DNA from: Argyresthia goedartella
Lineage: Eukaryota > Arthropoda > Insecta > Lepidoptera > Argyresthiidae
Length of the DNA stretch: 64,000 bases
Direction: 5' to 3'
Assembly (NCBI GenBank): GCA_949825045.1
Contig: OX463820.1
Span: 7,204,501-7,268,500 of the forward strand
Of this stretch, positions 29,973 through 40,667 are shown piece after piece; position 1 is the stretch's first letter; each line of letters begins with the position of its first letter. The translations under genes and the position numbers were made by a program. Under the pieces are notes generated by a model. It was not told the DNA's origin. It made no database searches and saw nothing but the letters and a program-made list of their open reading frames with translations.

Positions 29973-30326
29973 ATAGTTTATGTGACTGCTACATAATAAA
30001 GGGCATTAATACTCGAGAGTGAGTTTCATAATAATATCACTCGAGAGTTTTAAATCCTAATTATGTACAGTTACATACACTAGTTTATCTACACACAAAT
30101 CATAGGCTCTCTTTAATGTGTTCAGGAACCGCATGTTCGACCGGCATGGTGACATTGATAATTCCTTTGCACTTTTTAGCTTCTTCATAATGTCATATTA
30201 TTTAGAAAATAATGTGTAATTTTTCAGATAATGGATTAGTTTTTACCAAGTGGTTTAACATTATGCTGATCGTAACGTGCGGTTTTTGTACGCAGTAAAG
30301 AGGGTTTATGATACGTGTGTAGACAA
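29973..30326 (+). repeat. Repeat family B, copy 1
   Basis: The repeat begins TAGTTTATGTGACTGCTACA, has an ACTCGAGAGT...ACTCTCGAG-type hairpin, then TTTATCTACACACAAATCAT, and ends at TTTATGATACGTGTGTAGAC. Copies lie at 37936-38437 (minus) and 54031-54491. This copy lacks the GGCGTCGGCGTTCGAAATTT part. Confidence 0.7.
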
Positions 30327-30606
30327 AAGTATCAATGATATCAAAAATATGCTTATTACTTCTCTCCGGGTAATCCAGTTCATCATACTTAGTTTCTTTG
30401 AACTTTCATATTAACTTTTGTTTTATTGAAATTCAATACAATAACGTTAATGTTGCTCCACTGCTGAGCGACAAATCAGACTGTTCCCCGATAATTGTCC
30501 CTGTGAAAATACTGTGATATCGTATATTCTGGGTAAGCGTGCAATGTTTGGAAGGAACGTTGTTAATGGAATGTGGCTGTTCGCGGTAATGTCCTATATT
30601 TTGGTT

Positions 30607-30735
30607 TTGAGGGTTCCGTACCCGAAGGGTGCCAAACGGGTCCCTATTACTTAGCCTCTTCTGTCCGTCTGTCTTTCTGTCTGACCGGCACCGGGCTCTA
30701 TCTCATGAACCGTAATAGTTAAAGAGATAATTTTT
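30607..30735 (-). repeat. GGTTCCGTA-family repeat, copy 2 (partial)
   Basis: It starts GAGGGTTCCGTACCCGAAGG and has a TGTCCGTCTGTCTTTCTGTC run, then TCTCATGAACCGTAATAG. It is the inverse of part of 14893-15331. Confidence 0.75.
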
Positions 30736-31202
30736 TCCCAGTTTGCGTATTTATTTTGCCGCAGTATCAAACAAAATGAAACACAGATTTTTTTTTTAAT
30801 TAAAAGGGGTATAGAGAGAGACATACGTCGTCATCACATCACCAAATCATCGTCATTCAAATAAAATCCATACCGTCGGTGGCGCAACGTCGGTGGTGGT
30901 TTGACGCCGGATCCGCTTTCTGTAGTGCAGGGGGCGGTGCTACGTGCGAAACCTCATTCGGACATACACTTTATGGTTTTTGTTATAATTATTTTTTTTT
31001 CCTTAAGTTGTCCGACCCGCTGTTGAGCGATATTTATCTCTATCGAACCATCGGCACCCGGATCTCACTCGCCACCGCCTCTCATTTGATGTCGCCAAGC
31101 AACCAGCAGCGATCGCACCCAAACTTCTGAAGCCTATAGAATGGTTTTCCGTTTGTTTATATTTTACTGGAAGATCCACATTCTGACGAGTCTGTTTGTC
31201 AG

Positions 31203-31289
31203 CAGCGCGCGAACGACAGATCCTGGAAGCAGGTGTGGGCTGTGCTGCACGGGACCAAGCTGTATCTATACCGACACCACCCCACTCAG
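31203..31289 (+). CDS. RhoGAP19D: PDZ-RhoGAP, exon K: PH domain core
   Basis: The 87-nt exon is phase 0 on both sides. It encodes QRANDRSWKQVWAVLHGTKL and then YLYRHHPTQ. DRSWKQVW.VL.G..LYLY is the second and third strand of the PH domain and matches ARHGAP21 closely. The acceptor is TTTGTCAGCAG, another NAGNAG: use of the second AG (exon from 31206) removes one Gln. The donor is CTCAG/GTCAGT. No following exon (rest of PH, then RhoGAP domain) is found in the remaining 32.7 kb. Confidence 0.9.
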
Positions 31290-31584
31290 GTCAGTCAAAC
31301 TTGCTCTTACCATTCCATATTCCACAGGTGATTCTATTTTTTTTTTAATGCAACGGGGCAATGCAACTGTAGCTCACGTCTGAAGGAAATACTTGGATCC
31401 CACAGCCCTTCACAGCCTCCCTGGGTCGTGCTAACTAGCAAAAAATTTATCTCAAGGCGGTAATTTCCAGGTTCTCAATATAGAACCTGACCAAATTGTG
31501 ATCTTCCAAATACACTTGACACTGTCAAAATTAACCTCAAAACAGCTTTAAGAAGAAGAATAAATATTGCAATGAAAATAATAA
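31290..31584 (+). other. Start of the giant intron after exon K
   Basis: No feature is seen before the SINE. Confidence 0.5.
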
Positions 31585-31829
31585 TAATACCTGGACACTA
31601 TTTACACACATTGATCTAGCCCCAAACTAGGATTCCCTGTATCTTGGGTACTAGACAACGATACACATACTTATATAGATACATATTATGCTTAGATAGA
31701 TAAACAACCATGACAAGGGTACAAACATCCGTTTTCATCAAACAAATATTTGCCCCCACCGGGACTCGAACCCGGGACCCTTGGCTTCGTAGGCAGGGTC
31801 ACTGCCGACTCGGCCATTCGGGTCATCAA
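31585..31829 (-). mobile_element. tRNA-derived SINE (second family), minus strand
   Basis: Read on the minus strand, a tRNA-like head (31754-31823) has A box TGGCCGAGTCGGC and B box GGGTTCGAGTCCC. The body contains TTTGTTTGATGAAAACGG and the 3' end is an ATTATTATT tail (left). A 5'-truncated copy lies at 52847-52976. It differs from the SINE at 9926. Confidence 0.8.
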
Positions 31830-32361
31830 ATGACCAATAGGATATAATGTTAGGACTAGATTTGCTTATCTCCTACCGTCAAGCAACGCATACCATGTAA
31901 GTGGAGGTATCATCGACGTAATAAAATTAATTAGAATTTTAGATGTATACTTGGTTGACAGCCACTACACTGTTATATTAATGGAGTAGTGGGTGTCGAA
32001 CATGTGTTAAACTTTTGCAGTTTACCTGCGCAGTTTGTCAGTAGACACACTGCGCAGGTAATATTAATTACGCGTCAATAAATGCGCGTAGCAATCAAAA
32101 TATTTGTCAGGAACCAATTCCAAAACAATATTTGTTTAGTTCATCTGCGGCAGTAAATACGTAATGAGAACCGAGCACCTATTATGTTTTCAAGAAGATC
32201 TGTCTCCATCATACGAGATGAAGATGATGTGAAAATCAAACGAAAAGGTCATGGTACACGCTACAAGTCTGCAAACATAAGCTCAGTAAAATTCTCAAGC
32301 AAATGTCAAGTTGTTAACCCGGGCCTACCCGCCTACACCCGCTCACCTCTTACATAGGGGG
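31830..32361. other. Intron DNA left of the BEL element
   Basis: No gene. An inverted word CTGCGCAGGTAA/TTACCTGCGCAG lies at 32021-32061. The last five bases (GGGGG, 32357-32361) are the target duplication of the retrotransposon. Confidence 0.5.
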
Positions 32362-32897
32362 TGTTCAGGCCTCTCGGCACCCGATGACCTCGCAGGGGCC
32401 CATAGCTACGAGGTAACGTAGCGATCGGATGCCAAGAAGCAAGAACGTCGGCGATTCACCGAGCTATAGTAAATAGATTCTATCTGACCTGGTCTGTGCT
32501 TCGTTCCCGTCAAACACCTGTCTCTCTGCAAGGCCTGGGTGCACCCTAGGCTCTTCTTGGTAGACAGGTTCTTCAGCCAACCAGGTATGGCTGGCAGGCC
32601 AGCTTCGACTCCAACACAGGTTATGTTACGTGGGAAAAACCAATCGGCCACGTAAATGCGAACTTTATCTGGTTCGGTGAACCACAATACACTCAGCTAA
32701 ATAGACAATCCTGAGGGGAGCCCGAATACAATTCCAGATGGCTTACGATTTAATTTCAATGCCCTATCCCAATACGCGTTCCATCGCGAGGGCTTGTCGT
32801 CTCTCAGTTGTCAAAAAACTGCTCTGTTGGCAGCAACTGTCAAATTCAAAATGGCCGTTCCGAAACCATCGATCGAGTATCGATTTTGAATCGAACA
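32362..32897 (-). repeat. BEL 3' LTR
   Basis: 536 bp, with TGTT...AACA ends. A purine-rich word GGGCGGGTGAT on the minus strand next to it (32898-32909) may be the polypurine tract. Confidence 0.93.
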
Positions 32898-32929
32898 ATC
32901 ACCCGCCCGGACAGGCACCCACCTGTCCC

Positions 32930-34364
32930 TTAATCTACGGGCAGCCGAGACAACGTTGCTACCGCTCGTTTTTGTACCGAGCCTCCTACTAGAACCTCTG
33001 CAGACCGGGGGGTCCCGTCCCTGCCAGGGAACAAGTTAACAATGCGCCCCCTGCGCCAACGCAGTGGCGGTAGGTTAGCATCCTTAACCAGAACGAGGTC
33101 ACCAACACTAGAGGGGCTGGTTTTGTCAGTCCACTTAAGGCGCTGTTGTAAGATATGCAGATACTCGAGCGACCAACGCTTCCAGAAATTCTGAGTAAAC
33201 TGCTGCAACATCTGATACCTTGACAACCGATACAATTTCACTCCCTCGAAGGGGTGCTCGGGCAACGCGTTAAGTGGCTGTCCTATCAAGAAATGGCCTG
33301 GGGTCAGAGCCTCCAGGTCATTTGGATCCGAGCTGAGCGGACACAACGGTCGCGAATTGAGATCGGCCTCGATCTTACAAAACAATGTCGCGAGCTCCTC
33401 AAAAGTCAGCGCGGTCTGACCTACTATACGCCCCAAGTGCGTCTTAGCTGACTTAACTACGGCCTCAAAAATCCCACCCCAGTGGGGGCAACTCGGTGGG
33501 CTGAAGGTCCACTGTATACCCCGACGGGAGAGGGCCGTTCCAATATCCACTTTATTTACATTCAAAAAGTTGACTATCTCTCGTAAGCATCGTTCCGCAC
33601 CGATGTAGTTAGTGCCGTTATCAGAGCGGATCAAAGTTGGAAGTCCCCTTCGAGAAACAAACCTATCCAAACAAGCAATGAAAGCCTCTGTCGAGAGATC
33701 AGCAACGATCTCGAGTTCAGGAGCCCGACATCCCCTGGATGCACAATCAGACGGGTTCAATTCTCCTGGTACATGTCTCCAGGTCAGTGGGACCTCAGAC
33801 GACACAATCTGGGGGACACGGTTCGCAACAAAACCTCTAAGGTATGGACCGAAGCCTTCAGCCAGCACAAACAATCTGGCTGTCCGTCCACGCGTACACC
33901 GTATCCTCCAAAACCACTGACCCACGCAACACTGTTAGAGTGTTATTCAAAACTTTGGTCAAAAGAGCAGCTCCGGACAGTTCCAGTTTTGGAATCGTCA
34001 TCCTTGTCCGAATAGGCGCTACCTTGCTTTTTGCCAAAACCAAACGCACGTCGACCTCCCCGGTGGAGGTGACGGTTCGCAAATAAACCGCTGCCGCAAA
34101 CCCTCGTTCAAAGGCATCACAAAACCCGTGAAGGGTTGCCCTGTAATCCCCAGCAGGGACCAATTTCCTCGGCAGCGATACATTATTTATATTGAGGCCC
34201 AACCATTTCGCTAAATCGTTCGATACAATGCAGCCCTGAGCACCAGAATCTAATAGGGCGCGAACGTATGTTGGGTTGCCCGCCAAATCCCAAACAAGCA
34301 CAGAGGCGATCGGTAACACCACCGTCTCCGGTTGGGGGGCAACAAATTGTTGGGCCGCAAATTC
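32930..34364 (-). pseudogene. BEL pol remnant: protease start, RNase H piece, integrase piece
   Basis: The order on the minus strand starts with an aspartic protease beginning (ALLDSGAQGCIVSN, about 34215-34260). It jumps directly to RNase H-like HGFCDAFERGFAAAVY (about 34100-34150) and AWTDSQIV (33880). A frame change near 33875 follows, then FVANRVPQI and GELNPSDCASRGC. The next jump is to the middle of the integrase core (DLSTEAF, SDNGTN, HWGGIFEAVVKSAKTH) and the C-terminal DUF5641-type domain (SRYQMLQQFTQNFWKRWS...RWRRGRI). The rest of protease, all of RT, the integrase zinc finger and its first catalytic Asp are missing. Pol of this copy cannot work. Confidence 0.88.
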
Positions 34365-36287
34365 CTAGCGAGGGCCCCCGGGGCCCCACTCTGCCTGTAA
34401 CCGATCAGGTAGGCAGCTATACGCCAGCGGGTCCCATTGTACAAATGGCCCACGCGCCGGTTCCATTGCCACCCTACGACGCCCCCCGAAGGGTTGTGGG
34501 CGTGAATTCAACCGTGGCCGCTCCATGAGCGGGGGGGACATCACATGCGACCGACGAGGACGAGGCGACGAGCGGGGCGACAACTGAGGCGGCGTCCGAG
34601 CCGCATCCGCATAGCTCGAAGGTGTCCCATGCCACCCGCCCGTTACGGCCTGCTCAACACACCCAATGTGCCGCTGAGTCGGATGCTGAGTCGCAACCGA
34701 AAACTCAGGGCCCCCCATGTGATGACCCTGAGTGCGGCCCTGCACCCCTGGGTGGCCGCGTGCTTGTGGCCCCATTGCCCGCTGAGTCGGATGCTGAGTC
34801 GCAACCGAAAACTCAGGGCCCCCCATGTGATGACCCTGAGTGCGGCCCTGCACCCTAGTACTACCCTGTGCACGTGGGAACGCTGGCCCCTGAGTTGCGC
34901 TCCAAGTCGCAAACAAATTCTCAGGGCCCCATTCCGTATCACCCTGGGTACGGCCCTGTGGACGTGGGGACGTTGGCTCCTGAGTTGCGCTCCGAGTCGC
35001 AAACGAATTCTCAGGGCCCCATGCCGTGTCACCCTGGGTACGGCCCTGTGGTGGCTGTTGGCCGGACCGGTTCATGCACAACAGATTGTTGTGGGCCCCA
35101 CCACAATATCCGCACAATTTTGTGCGCGTGCAGTCCCTAGCCATGTGTGGCCCGAGGCACAGGAAACACCAGCTCCGCTGCTTGGCCATCCGGCGCCGTC
35201 CCTCAACCCTAAGTTCCCCGAACTTATTGCAATCGGCCACAGCATGGCCAATCTGCCTACAACATGGGCAGGTCTCACCTGCACCCCTGGGTGGGGTCAA
35301 TGCACTCACAGTCCCATATGACTGCCGGTTGGTGCGGTCCTTCCTCGTCGGAGAGCCCCTACTCACAGCGCTCCCGGCAGCTCTCTGTGGCTCCGAAGGA
35401 TGGGTGACCGTCAACCCCAAATTCTCTGCCCGTCGAGCCTCCTCTTCCAAAAATCCGACCAAGTCGGAGAAGGCGGGCAGGTCCTCGGCCGACCTCCCGT
35501 GAGACTGTTCGAAACGAGTCTGCACGTCAGCGGGTAGGCGGGAAAGTACAATGTACAGCAGTAGGTACGACCATTCACCAACCGGAAGTCCAAGATTCTC
35601 TAGAGCCTTGGTGACGGACAACAACGGGTTCAAAACCTCCGTCTGTATGGCCCCGACCTTGTTCACAACCGGGATACTAAACAAACGGTTCAGTTGGGCA
35701 TCGGCCAACCTCCGTTTGTTGTGGTAACGTCTGACCAGCAATTGCCTGGCCGTTTCATAGTTACCCTCCGTAACTGTCAAATGAGCGACCAGCTCCCTAG
35801 GCTCACCCCTCAATGCTGCCACCAGCTGAGCCATCTTGACAGACTTGGTAATGTCCGATCGCATGTGCACCAAGCTGTCGAACAGATTGATGAAGCTCAT
35901 CCATTCACCGGACACTCCGTCAAAAGTAGGCATGGTTATGGCAGGTAACCTGGACCCCGAACCCTGATGCGGCAGAGGCGCCCCAATGTCACCACTATGG
36001 CTGGACTCGCGCTGCCTACGTATGTCCGCAGCCCTCTGCGTGATAGCAGCCGCCATCTCCATACACTGGTCGACATCCCCTAGCAACCGTGACAGCCTGT
36101 CAGGTGCGCAACCATCAACTGCTTCCGCCTGCGCGGACAATTCGAGCACCCTGTTGTAGCGTTCCTTAACGTCCATAGACCGCTCCAACACCACATCATG
36201 CCTATCTAAACGGTCTATCAGACCGTGTGCGGAGGAAAACCATCTGAGCTCCTTAGAAACACCCTTCTGTATTTCAGACAACGACAT
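34365..36287 (-). CDS. BEL/Pao Gag, 640 aa, intact
   Basis: Gag forms the particle that packages element RNA. It starts MSLSEIQKGVSKELRWFSSA. A DUF1759-type capsid region includes LPAITMPTFDGVSGEWMSF near residues 110-130. Three zinc-knuckle-like groups follow near residues 340-405: CPCCRQIGHAVADC, CFLCLGPHMARDC and CGYCGGAHNNLLC. After them comes a tail with tandem repeats: two units with GDT.WGPEN.FAT and two with GHHMGGPEFSVATQHPTQR. The frame ends with a single TAG at 34365-34367, and protease follows in the same frame, so read-through could give Gag-Pol in complete relatives. There is no disabling change in Gag itself. Confidence 0.9.
   Translation of the reverse strand: MSLSEIQKGVSKELRWFSSAHGLIDRLDRHDVVLERSMDVKERYNRVLELSAQAEAVDGCAPDRLSRLLGDVDQCMEMAAAITQRAADIRRQRESSHSGDIGAPLPHQGSGSRLPAITMPTFDGVSGEWMSFINLFDSLVHMRSDITKSVKMAQLVAALRGEPRELVAHLTVTEGNYETARQLLVRRYHNKRRLADAQLNRLFSIPVVNKVGAIQTEVLNPLLSVTKALENLGLPVGEWSYLLLYIVLSRLPADVQTRFEQSHGRSAEDLPAFSDLVGFLEEEARRAENLGLTVTHPSEPQRAAGSAVSRGSPTRKDRTNRQSYGTVSALTPPRGAGETCPCCRQIGHAVADCNKFGELRVEGRRRMAKQRSWCFLCLGPHMARDCTRTKLCGYCGGAHNNLLCMNRSGQQPPQGRTQGDTAWGPENSFATRSATQEPTSPRPQGRTQGDTEWGPENLFATWSATQGPAFPRAQGSTRVQGRTQGHHMGGPEFSVATQHPTQRAMGPQARGHPGVQGRTQGHHMGGPEFSVATQHPTQRHIGCVEQAVTGGWHGTPSSYADAARTPPQLSPRSSPRPRRSHVMSPPLMERPRLNSRPQPFGGRRRVAMEPARGPFVQWDPLAYSCLPDRLQAEWGPGGPR
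34660..35060 (-). repeat. Coding tandem repeats in the Gag tail
   Basis: A 108-bp (36-codon) unit occurs twice (from about 34673 and 34781), and a 90-bp (30-codon) unit twice (from about 34874 and 34964). Both periods keep the frame. Confidence 0.8.
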
Positions 36288-36865
36288 GATCGGAACTATA
36301 CTTACTCACAATTTGCAGTAACTCAATTAAATTGGACCCTCCAGTCTACAACACAAACGAGGGAACCCTAATCTATAACTTAAACAATGCTGATTTCCCC
36401 AAACAATAGAAACCGAGTTTTATATCTACACAAATTCTGTAAACAACAATTTAGTTTCCCTATATCATATAACACACACAGATAGTCAATATTAGTTCAA
36501 GTTATAAATTGCTATAAACTGAAAACAATGTCCAAACATTCATTAGCATTACTAGACCACTAATAGATTGACTATGCAAACTTCAAACTGCAAACATGAT
36601 ATGACTTCAATGCAAATTTCAATTCACCTACAATGTACCTGTAATGTAATTACTATTCTGAGTCACATCTCAGTACAACTGGTCATTTAGGGAAAACTGT
36701 TATATCTGTCTGTCTACTACCAGCAATAGACTATAGCTTACAACACTACCAATCTATGTGGATACAGGAACAAAACCAAGTTAGCTAATAACCGCCTATA
36801 CCTACAGATTGATAGTCCCAAATCGTGGGTTCCTGGAGCCCTTGACGGCTGCAAATCTCAGGAAA
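36288..36865 (-). other. BEL 5' leader
   Basis: This is untranslated leader between the primer-binding site and Gag. It is AT-rich and presumably carries the packaging signal. Confidence 0.6.
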
Positions 36866-36882
36866 CCACGCTCTTGCTACCA
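36866..36882 (-). promoter_or_regulatory. BEL primer-binding site
   Basis: On the minus strand TGGTAGCAAGAGCGTGG begins three bases after the 5' LTR. TGG pairs with the CCA end of a tRNA primer. The tRNA identity was not determined. Confidence 0.65.
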
Positions 36883-36885
36883 AAA

Positions 36886-37421
36886 TGTTCAGGCCTCTCG
36901 GCACCCGATGACCTCGCAGGGGCCCATAGCTACGAGGTAACGTAGCGATCGGATGCCAAGAAGCAAGAACGTCGGCGATTCACCGAGCTATAGTAAATAG
37001 ATTCTATCTGACCTGGTCTGTGCTTCGTTCCCGTCAAACACCTGTCTCTCTGCAAGGCCTGGGTGCACCCTAGGCTCTTCTTGGTAGACAGGTTCTTCAG
37101 CCAACCAGGTATGGCTGGCAGGCCAGCTTCGACTCCAACACAGGTTATGTTACGTGGGAAAAACCAATCGGCCACGTAAATGCGAACTTTATCTGGTTCG
37201 GTGAACCACAATACACTCAGCTAAATAGACAATCCTGAGGGGAGCCCGAATACAATTCCAGATGGCTTACGATTTAATTTCAATGCCCTATCCCAATACG
37301 CGTTCCATCGCGAGGGCTTGTCGTCTCTCAGTTGTCAAAAAACTGCTCTGTTGGCAGCAACTGTCAAATTCAAAATGGCCGTTCCGAAACCATCGATCGA
37401 GTATCGATTTTGAATCGAACA
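36886..37421 (-). repeat. BEL 5' LTR
   Basis: 536 bp, apparently the same sequence as 32362-32897. It is followed by the target duplicate GGGGG (37422-37426). Confidence 0.93.
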
Positions 37422-37794
37422 GGGGGTAAAGTTCGATCAACTCTGAGAAAAATCTTAAACCACTAGTGCTTTGAATATTATGTTTAATCTTTATTGTGGA
37501 GGGATTAAGTGATAAAATAATTATGCACTTATGGTTCTTGCAAATAACGAGAAAAAAATCAAAAGCAGAAACTATTGTACTTGTTTGAATTTTCATATTC
37601 TATTCATAGTTCCGAGGATATTAAAGAGAGGATCTCCATTGAAAGTATTTATTTAGCCTTCCAAGTGTGAAGACACGAATCGCAACCTATTCCGGAGCTA
37701 TTATTCAAAAGCGAGCGAATTACAAAGCGTATTGCCTAATTTAATTAGGGAAATATTGAACTGCACATCAACAATACTGATTTACAGCAAATAT
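37422..37794. other. Intron DNA right of the BEL element
   Basis: No gene is recognised. It ends at a copy of repeat family A. Confidence 0.5.
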
Positions 37795-37925
37795 CAGGGC
37801 AAAATGCTGCGGTAGCTTAGGTGAAGAGTAAAGGGGCTGAGCGAAGCGAAGCGCCCCCTTTATCCTTCGTGTTAGGTTGAACATTCAAGTACAACAAAAA
37901 ATACTTGAAACATAAACTTGAGTAC
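37795..37925 (-). repeat. Repeat family A, copy 5
   Basis: It is inverted relative to copy 1: GCGGTAGCTTAGGTGAAGAG to TATCCTTCGTGTTAGGTTGA. The flank ACTTGAAACATAAACTTGAG is also shared with 260-300, so the family extends beyond its hairpin core. Confidence 0.7.
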
Positions 37926-37935
37926 ACATAAAATA

Positions 37936-38437
37936 TTTTATCTACACACGTATCATAAACCCTCTTTACTGCGTTCAAAAACCGCACGTTACGATCAGCA
38001 TTATGTTAAACTACGTGGTAAAAACTCGTTTCGTATCTGGAAAACTACACATAATGGTCATTATGTAATGTATTTTTCTACATATAATGACATTCAAATT
38101 TCGAACGCCGACGCCCACCCGCGTGCCGTCCCTAGTTTGTCTGTGAAGTTGGTACTGACATTCAAATTTCGAACGCCGACGCCCGTCTGCGTGAAGTTGG
38201 TACTAAAGAACAAGCTAAACAATTGCAGAACCACAATGCCGGTCAAACATGCGGTTCCTGAACACATCAAAGAGAGCTTATGATATGTGTGTAGATAAAC
38301 TAGTGTATGTAACTGTACATAATTAGGCATTAAAACTCTCGAGTGATATTATTATGAAACTCGCCTTCGGCTCGTTTCATAAACCCACTCTCGAGTTTTA
38401 ATGCCCTCCATTATGCAGCAGTCACATAAACTACTAT
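37936..38437 (-). repeat. Repeat family B, copy 2 (longest)
   Basis: It contains every part of the family: the TTTATCTACACACG end, an internal TTCGAACGCCGACGCCC word present twice (at about 38100 and 38170), TTATGATATGTGTGTAGATA, and the CTCGAGAGT hairpin. The duplicated middle makes it longer than copy 3. Confidence 0.7.
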
Positions 38438-40097
38438 AAAACAGTGTTTTTGCTGTGCAAATCAGTATTTTTGATGTGCGATTAAATACTAGCCATTTAA
38501 TTATAGAGTCTCGTCGATTATGTGTCGCATATTACCAATGGTGTTCTTCAGGACAAAAATACATTGCGCATATATTTTGAGAAATCGAATTGAGCTTTTT
38601 TCTATATTCGTAGCTATAAGCTCTTTTTTATTCATTAGTAGTATGTTTTGATTACTCTATTTACCTATAGGTACCAGTTCTTCTTGTTGGCTCAGATGCA
38701 TTACGGTCTAACTTAACTACTATGTTCTAACAAACTATATCTCACAAAAGAAACTGCCAAACTCGTAAGTAAGGGTCCTCTCGTCTCTACGTAACTACGG
38801 CCAACAAATAACAGAACAAGGTTCCGCCGATGGCACAGATAACCCTGTGCCACCCCGTGTGGTGTCACGCGGGCGCGCGCAAGGCTCACGGCTCACCTGG
38901 CGACTTGCGCACGCGCCGTCTTACGTCGCACCCCGCATGCCCACATGCCCACATGCGCAGTATTGCGCAGCCGACTATGAAAACAGCTAACGGAATTCCG
39001 GTACGATACGCGACTTCTAAACGTGAAAGTAATATGACTATTGATTAGCAATTACTGTTTGAATCAGCCCCTACCCAGTCCAGTATTTTCAATGCCATCT
39101 TGAAGAAGTCGAGAACAACATATTTAGAAGTAGGAACATCAAATATATGCGTCTTCACTTGCGTGTTATTAGGCACTGATAGAAAAAGGCAACAGCTTAA
39201 TTATAAGGAAGACATCTTCAATGCTCCGCTCCAACAGCTCTAGCCAAGGAACTTACACGTAGTTAAACTCGAAGTACCGAATCGTCAATCGACTTACGCC
39301 CACCACCCACCCAGCCCTTGAAGTCAATGCGAGTGCAGTACTAAACAAATCACCTATGACAGTTAATGACTCCTAAAACAGATGTTATAAGCCTATGATC
39401 CAAACACCACAAATGCGATCTAAAATGGAGGTATAAATAAAGCTATCATTGGACATAGACATCATCATTGTATGCAAATTGCAGTAAGAAGCCTTTCTCC
39501 TCTCACGTAAAAAAAATATATACGTGGAAGTTAAAACATTGTCATCAACAGAGACTACCGCGATTTGACGAGGGTAGACATAGTTCAATAGAAGGAGTGT
39601 GACTTTTCACGCTTTTCCTTACTAAAAAGAAATCAGAGTCTCAAATAAAATGTCAAGAACATAAATTCAATCAGGATATTCAAAAGTTGACCTTAGGTTC
39701 GGTGAACCCTTGGGTCTGGGCTCTAGCCACTGGAAGGTTGAGTTCACGTGATTTATGTTGAGTTTACGTATTTTTCAGACAACGATATTTACCCTTTTAC
39801 GATATTTGTCACGTTTGCTCATAGGATATCTTTAAACAAATGGGAATGGCATCTTAAGGATAAAAGTAAAAAGACTGGTAATGAGCGCACGTCATTTCCC
39901 TTGACGTTCTTGTTTAGTACTAAATCAATTGGAGGATATACTCTTTATATGTATATTGCCATCTCAGTAATTAATAATAACATCTTGGAACGCAGCATAT
40001 CTCAAAGAATTTACCGCTTTGATATTGCTTTACCGACTGCTAAGGTAAGGGCTCTAGAAGAGGCAGCCTTAGCCCAAAAGTCCAACACCACGCAGGG
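38438..40097. other. Intron DNA, no gene
   Basis: The GC-rich CACGCGGGCGCGCGCAAGGC part at 38860-38960 was checked in all frames for the missing PH or GAP exons and does not match. A 127-codon + frame (39748-40131) has no domain. Confidence 0.45.
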
Positions 40098-40321
40098 TAC
40101 AATCAGGATCAGATATATGAGAGCAGGTTAGCTACTCAAAAAGATCTACACATCTTAAAAAATCATAAATATCGATACAGCCAAAGTGACAAAATTATGT
40201 CAACACCCTCAGAGTTAACTTGGATGTTGACAAAATTATGTCAACACCCTCAGAGTTAACTTGGATGTGTAGATCTTTTTGAGTAGCTAACCTGCTCACA
40301 TATATCTGATGCTGACTGTAC
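40098..40321. mobile_element. 224-bp MITE with ~57-bp inverted repeats and an inner duplication
   Basis: The left arm 40098-40154 (GTTAGCTACTCAAAAAGATC inside) is inverted at 40264-40321. Between them a 41-bp unit starting TGACAAAATTATGTCAACAC is repeated exactly (from 40187 and 40228), and the second copy overlaps the right arm. Confidence 0.75.
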
Positions 40322-40667
40322 AAAAATAAACACTATTTTAAACTGAAGGCAACTTTACTGCTGTGTTCGAAGTCGGATAATAAATTACAAACACTAAAAT
40401 TGTCTCGAGATGACCTTTTCCAAAGCTTGCCACGTAAATGTCACACTGAATCGGACTTCATCATGCTATGAAATTCAGAGGATATAATAGTTTTATAGCT
40501 ACCTACTTTACAACTTGCTCTACGAGCATATTAGGGATAGGTATTCTGTTGGAAACTGCATACCTACAACTCATGCAAACGGAAGTATATCACCACTAAT
40601 TCACAAATTCAAAATACCTTCATACATAGGCAACCCTTTTCTAGATATATTGAACAAACATAACCTA

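Larger units (their letters stand above)
32362..37421 (-). mobile_element. BEL/Pao LTR retrotransposon, internally deleted, 5060 bp
   Basis: Two LTRs of 536 bp (32362-32897 and 36886-37421) look identical by eye. They start TGTTCAGG and end TCGAACA. The target duplication is GGGGG on both sides. Coding runs on the minus strand: gag, protease start, RNase H piece, integrase piece. Reverse transcriptase is absent. Autonomous BEL elements are usually near 6-7 kb or longer. Identical LTRs mean recent insertion, so the deleted form probably moved with proteins from a complete relative. Confidence 0.95.

Noticed and set aside
31754..31823. Functional tRNA gene on the minus strand
   Set aside because: A and B boxes are present, but it is the head of a SINE with a body and tail, and a truncated copy lies at 52847.
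32406..32687. 93-codon frame present twice (also 36930-37211)
   Set aside because: It lies in the two LTRs and is duplicated for that reason. No protein motif.
34545..35321. 258-codon + strand open frame
   Set aside because: It is antisense to the Gag tail and its repeats. GC-rich shadow only.
38860..38960. Missing PH or GAP exon of the RhoGAP gene
   Set aside because: GC-rich, but no frame gives PH or GAP motifs and no acceptor in phase 0 fits.
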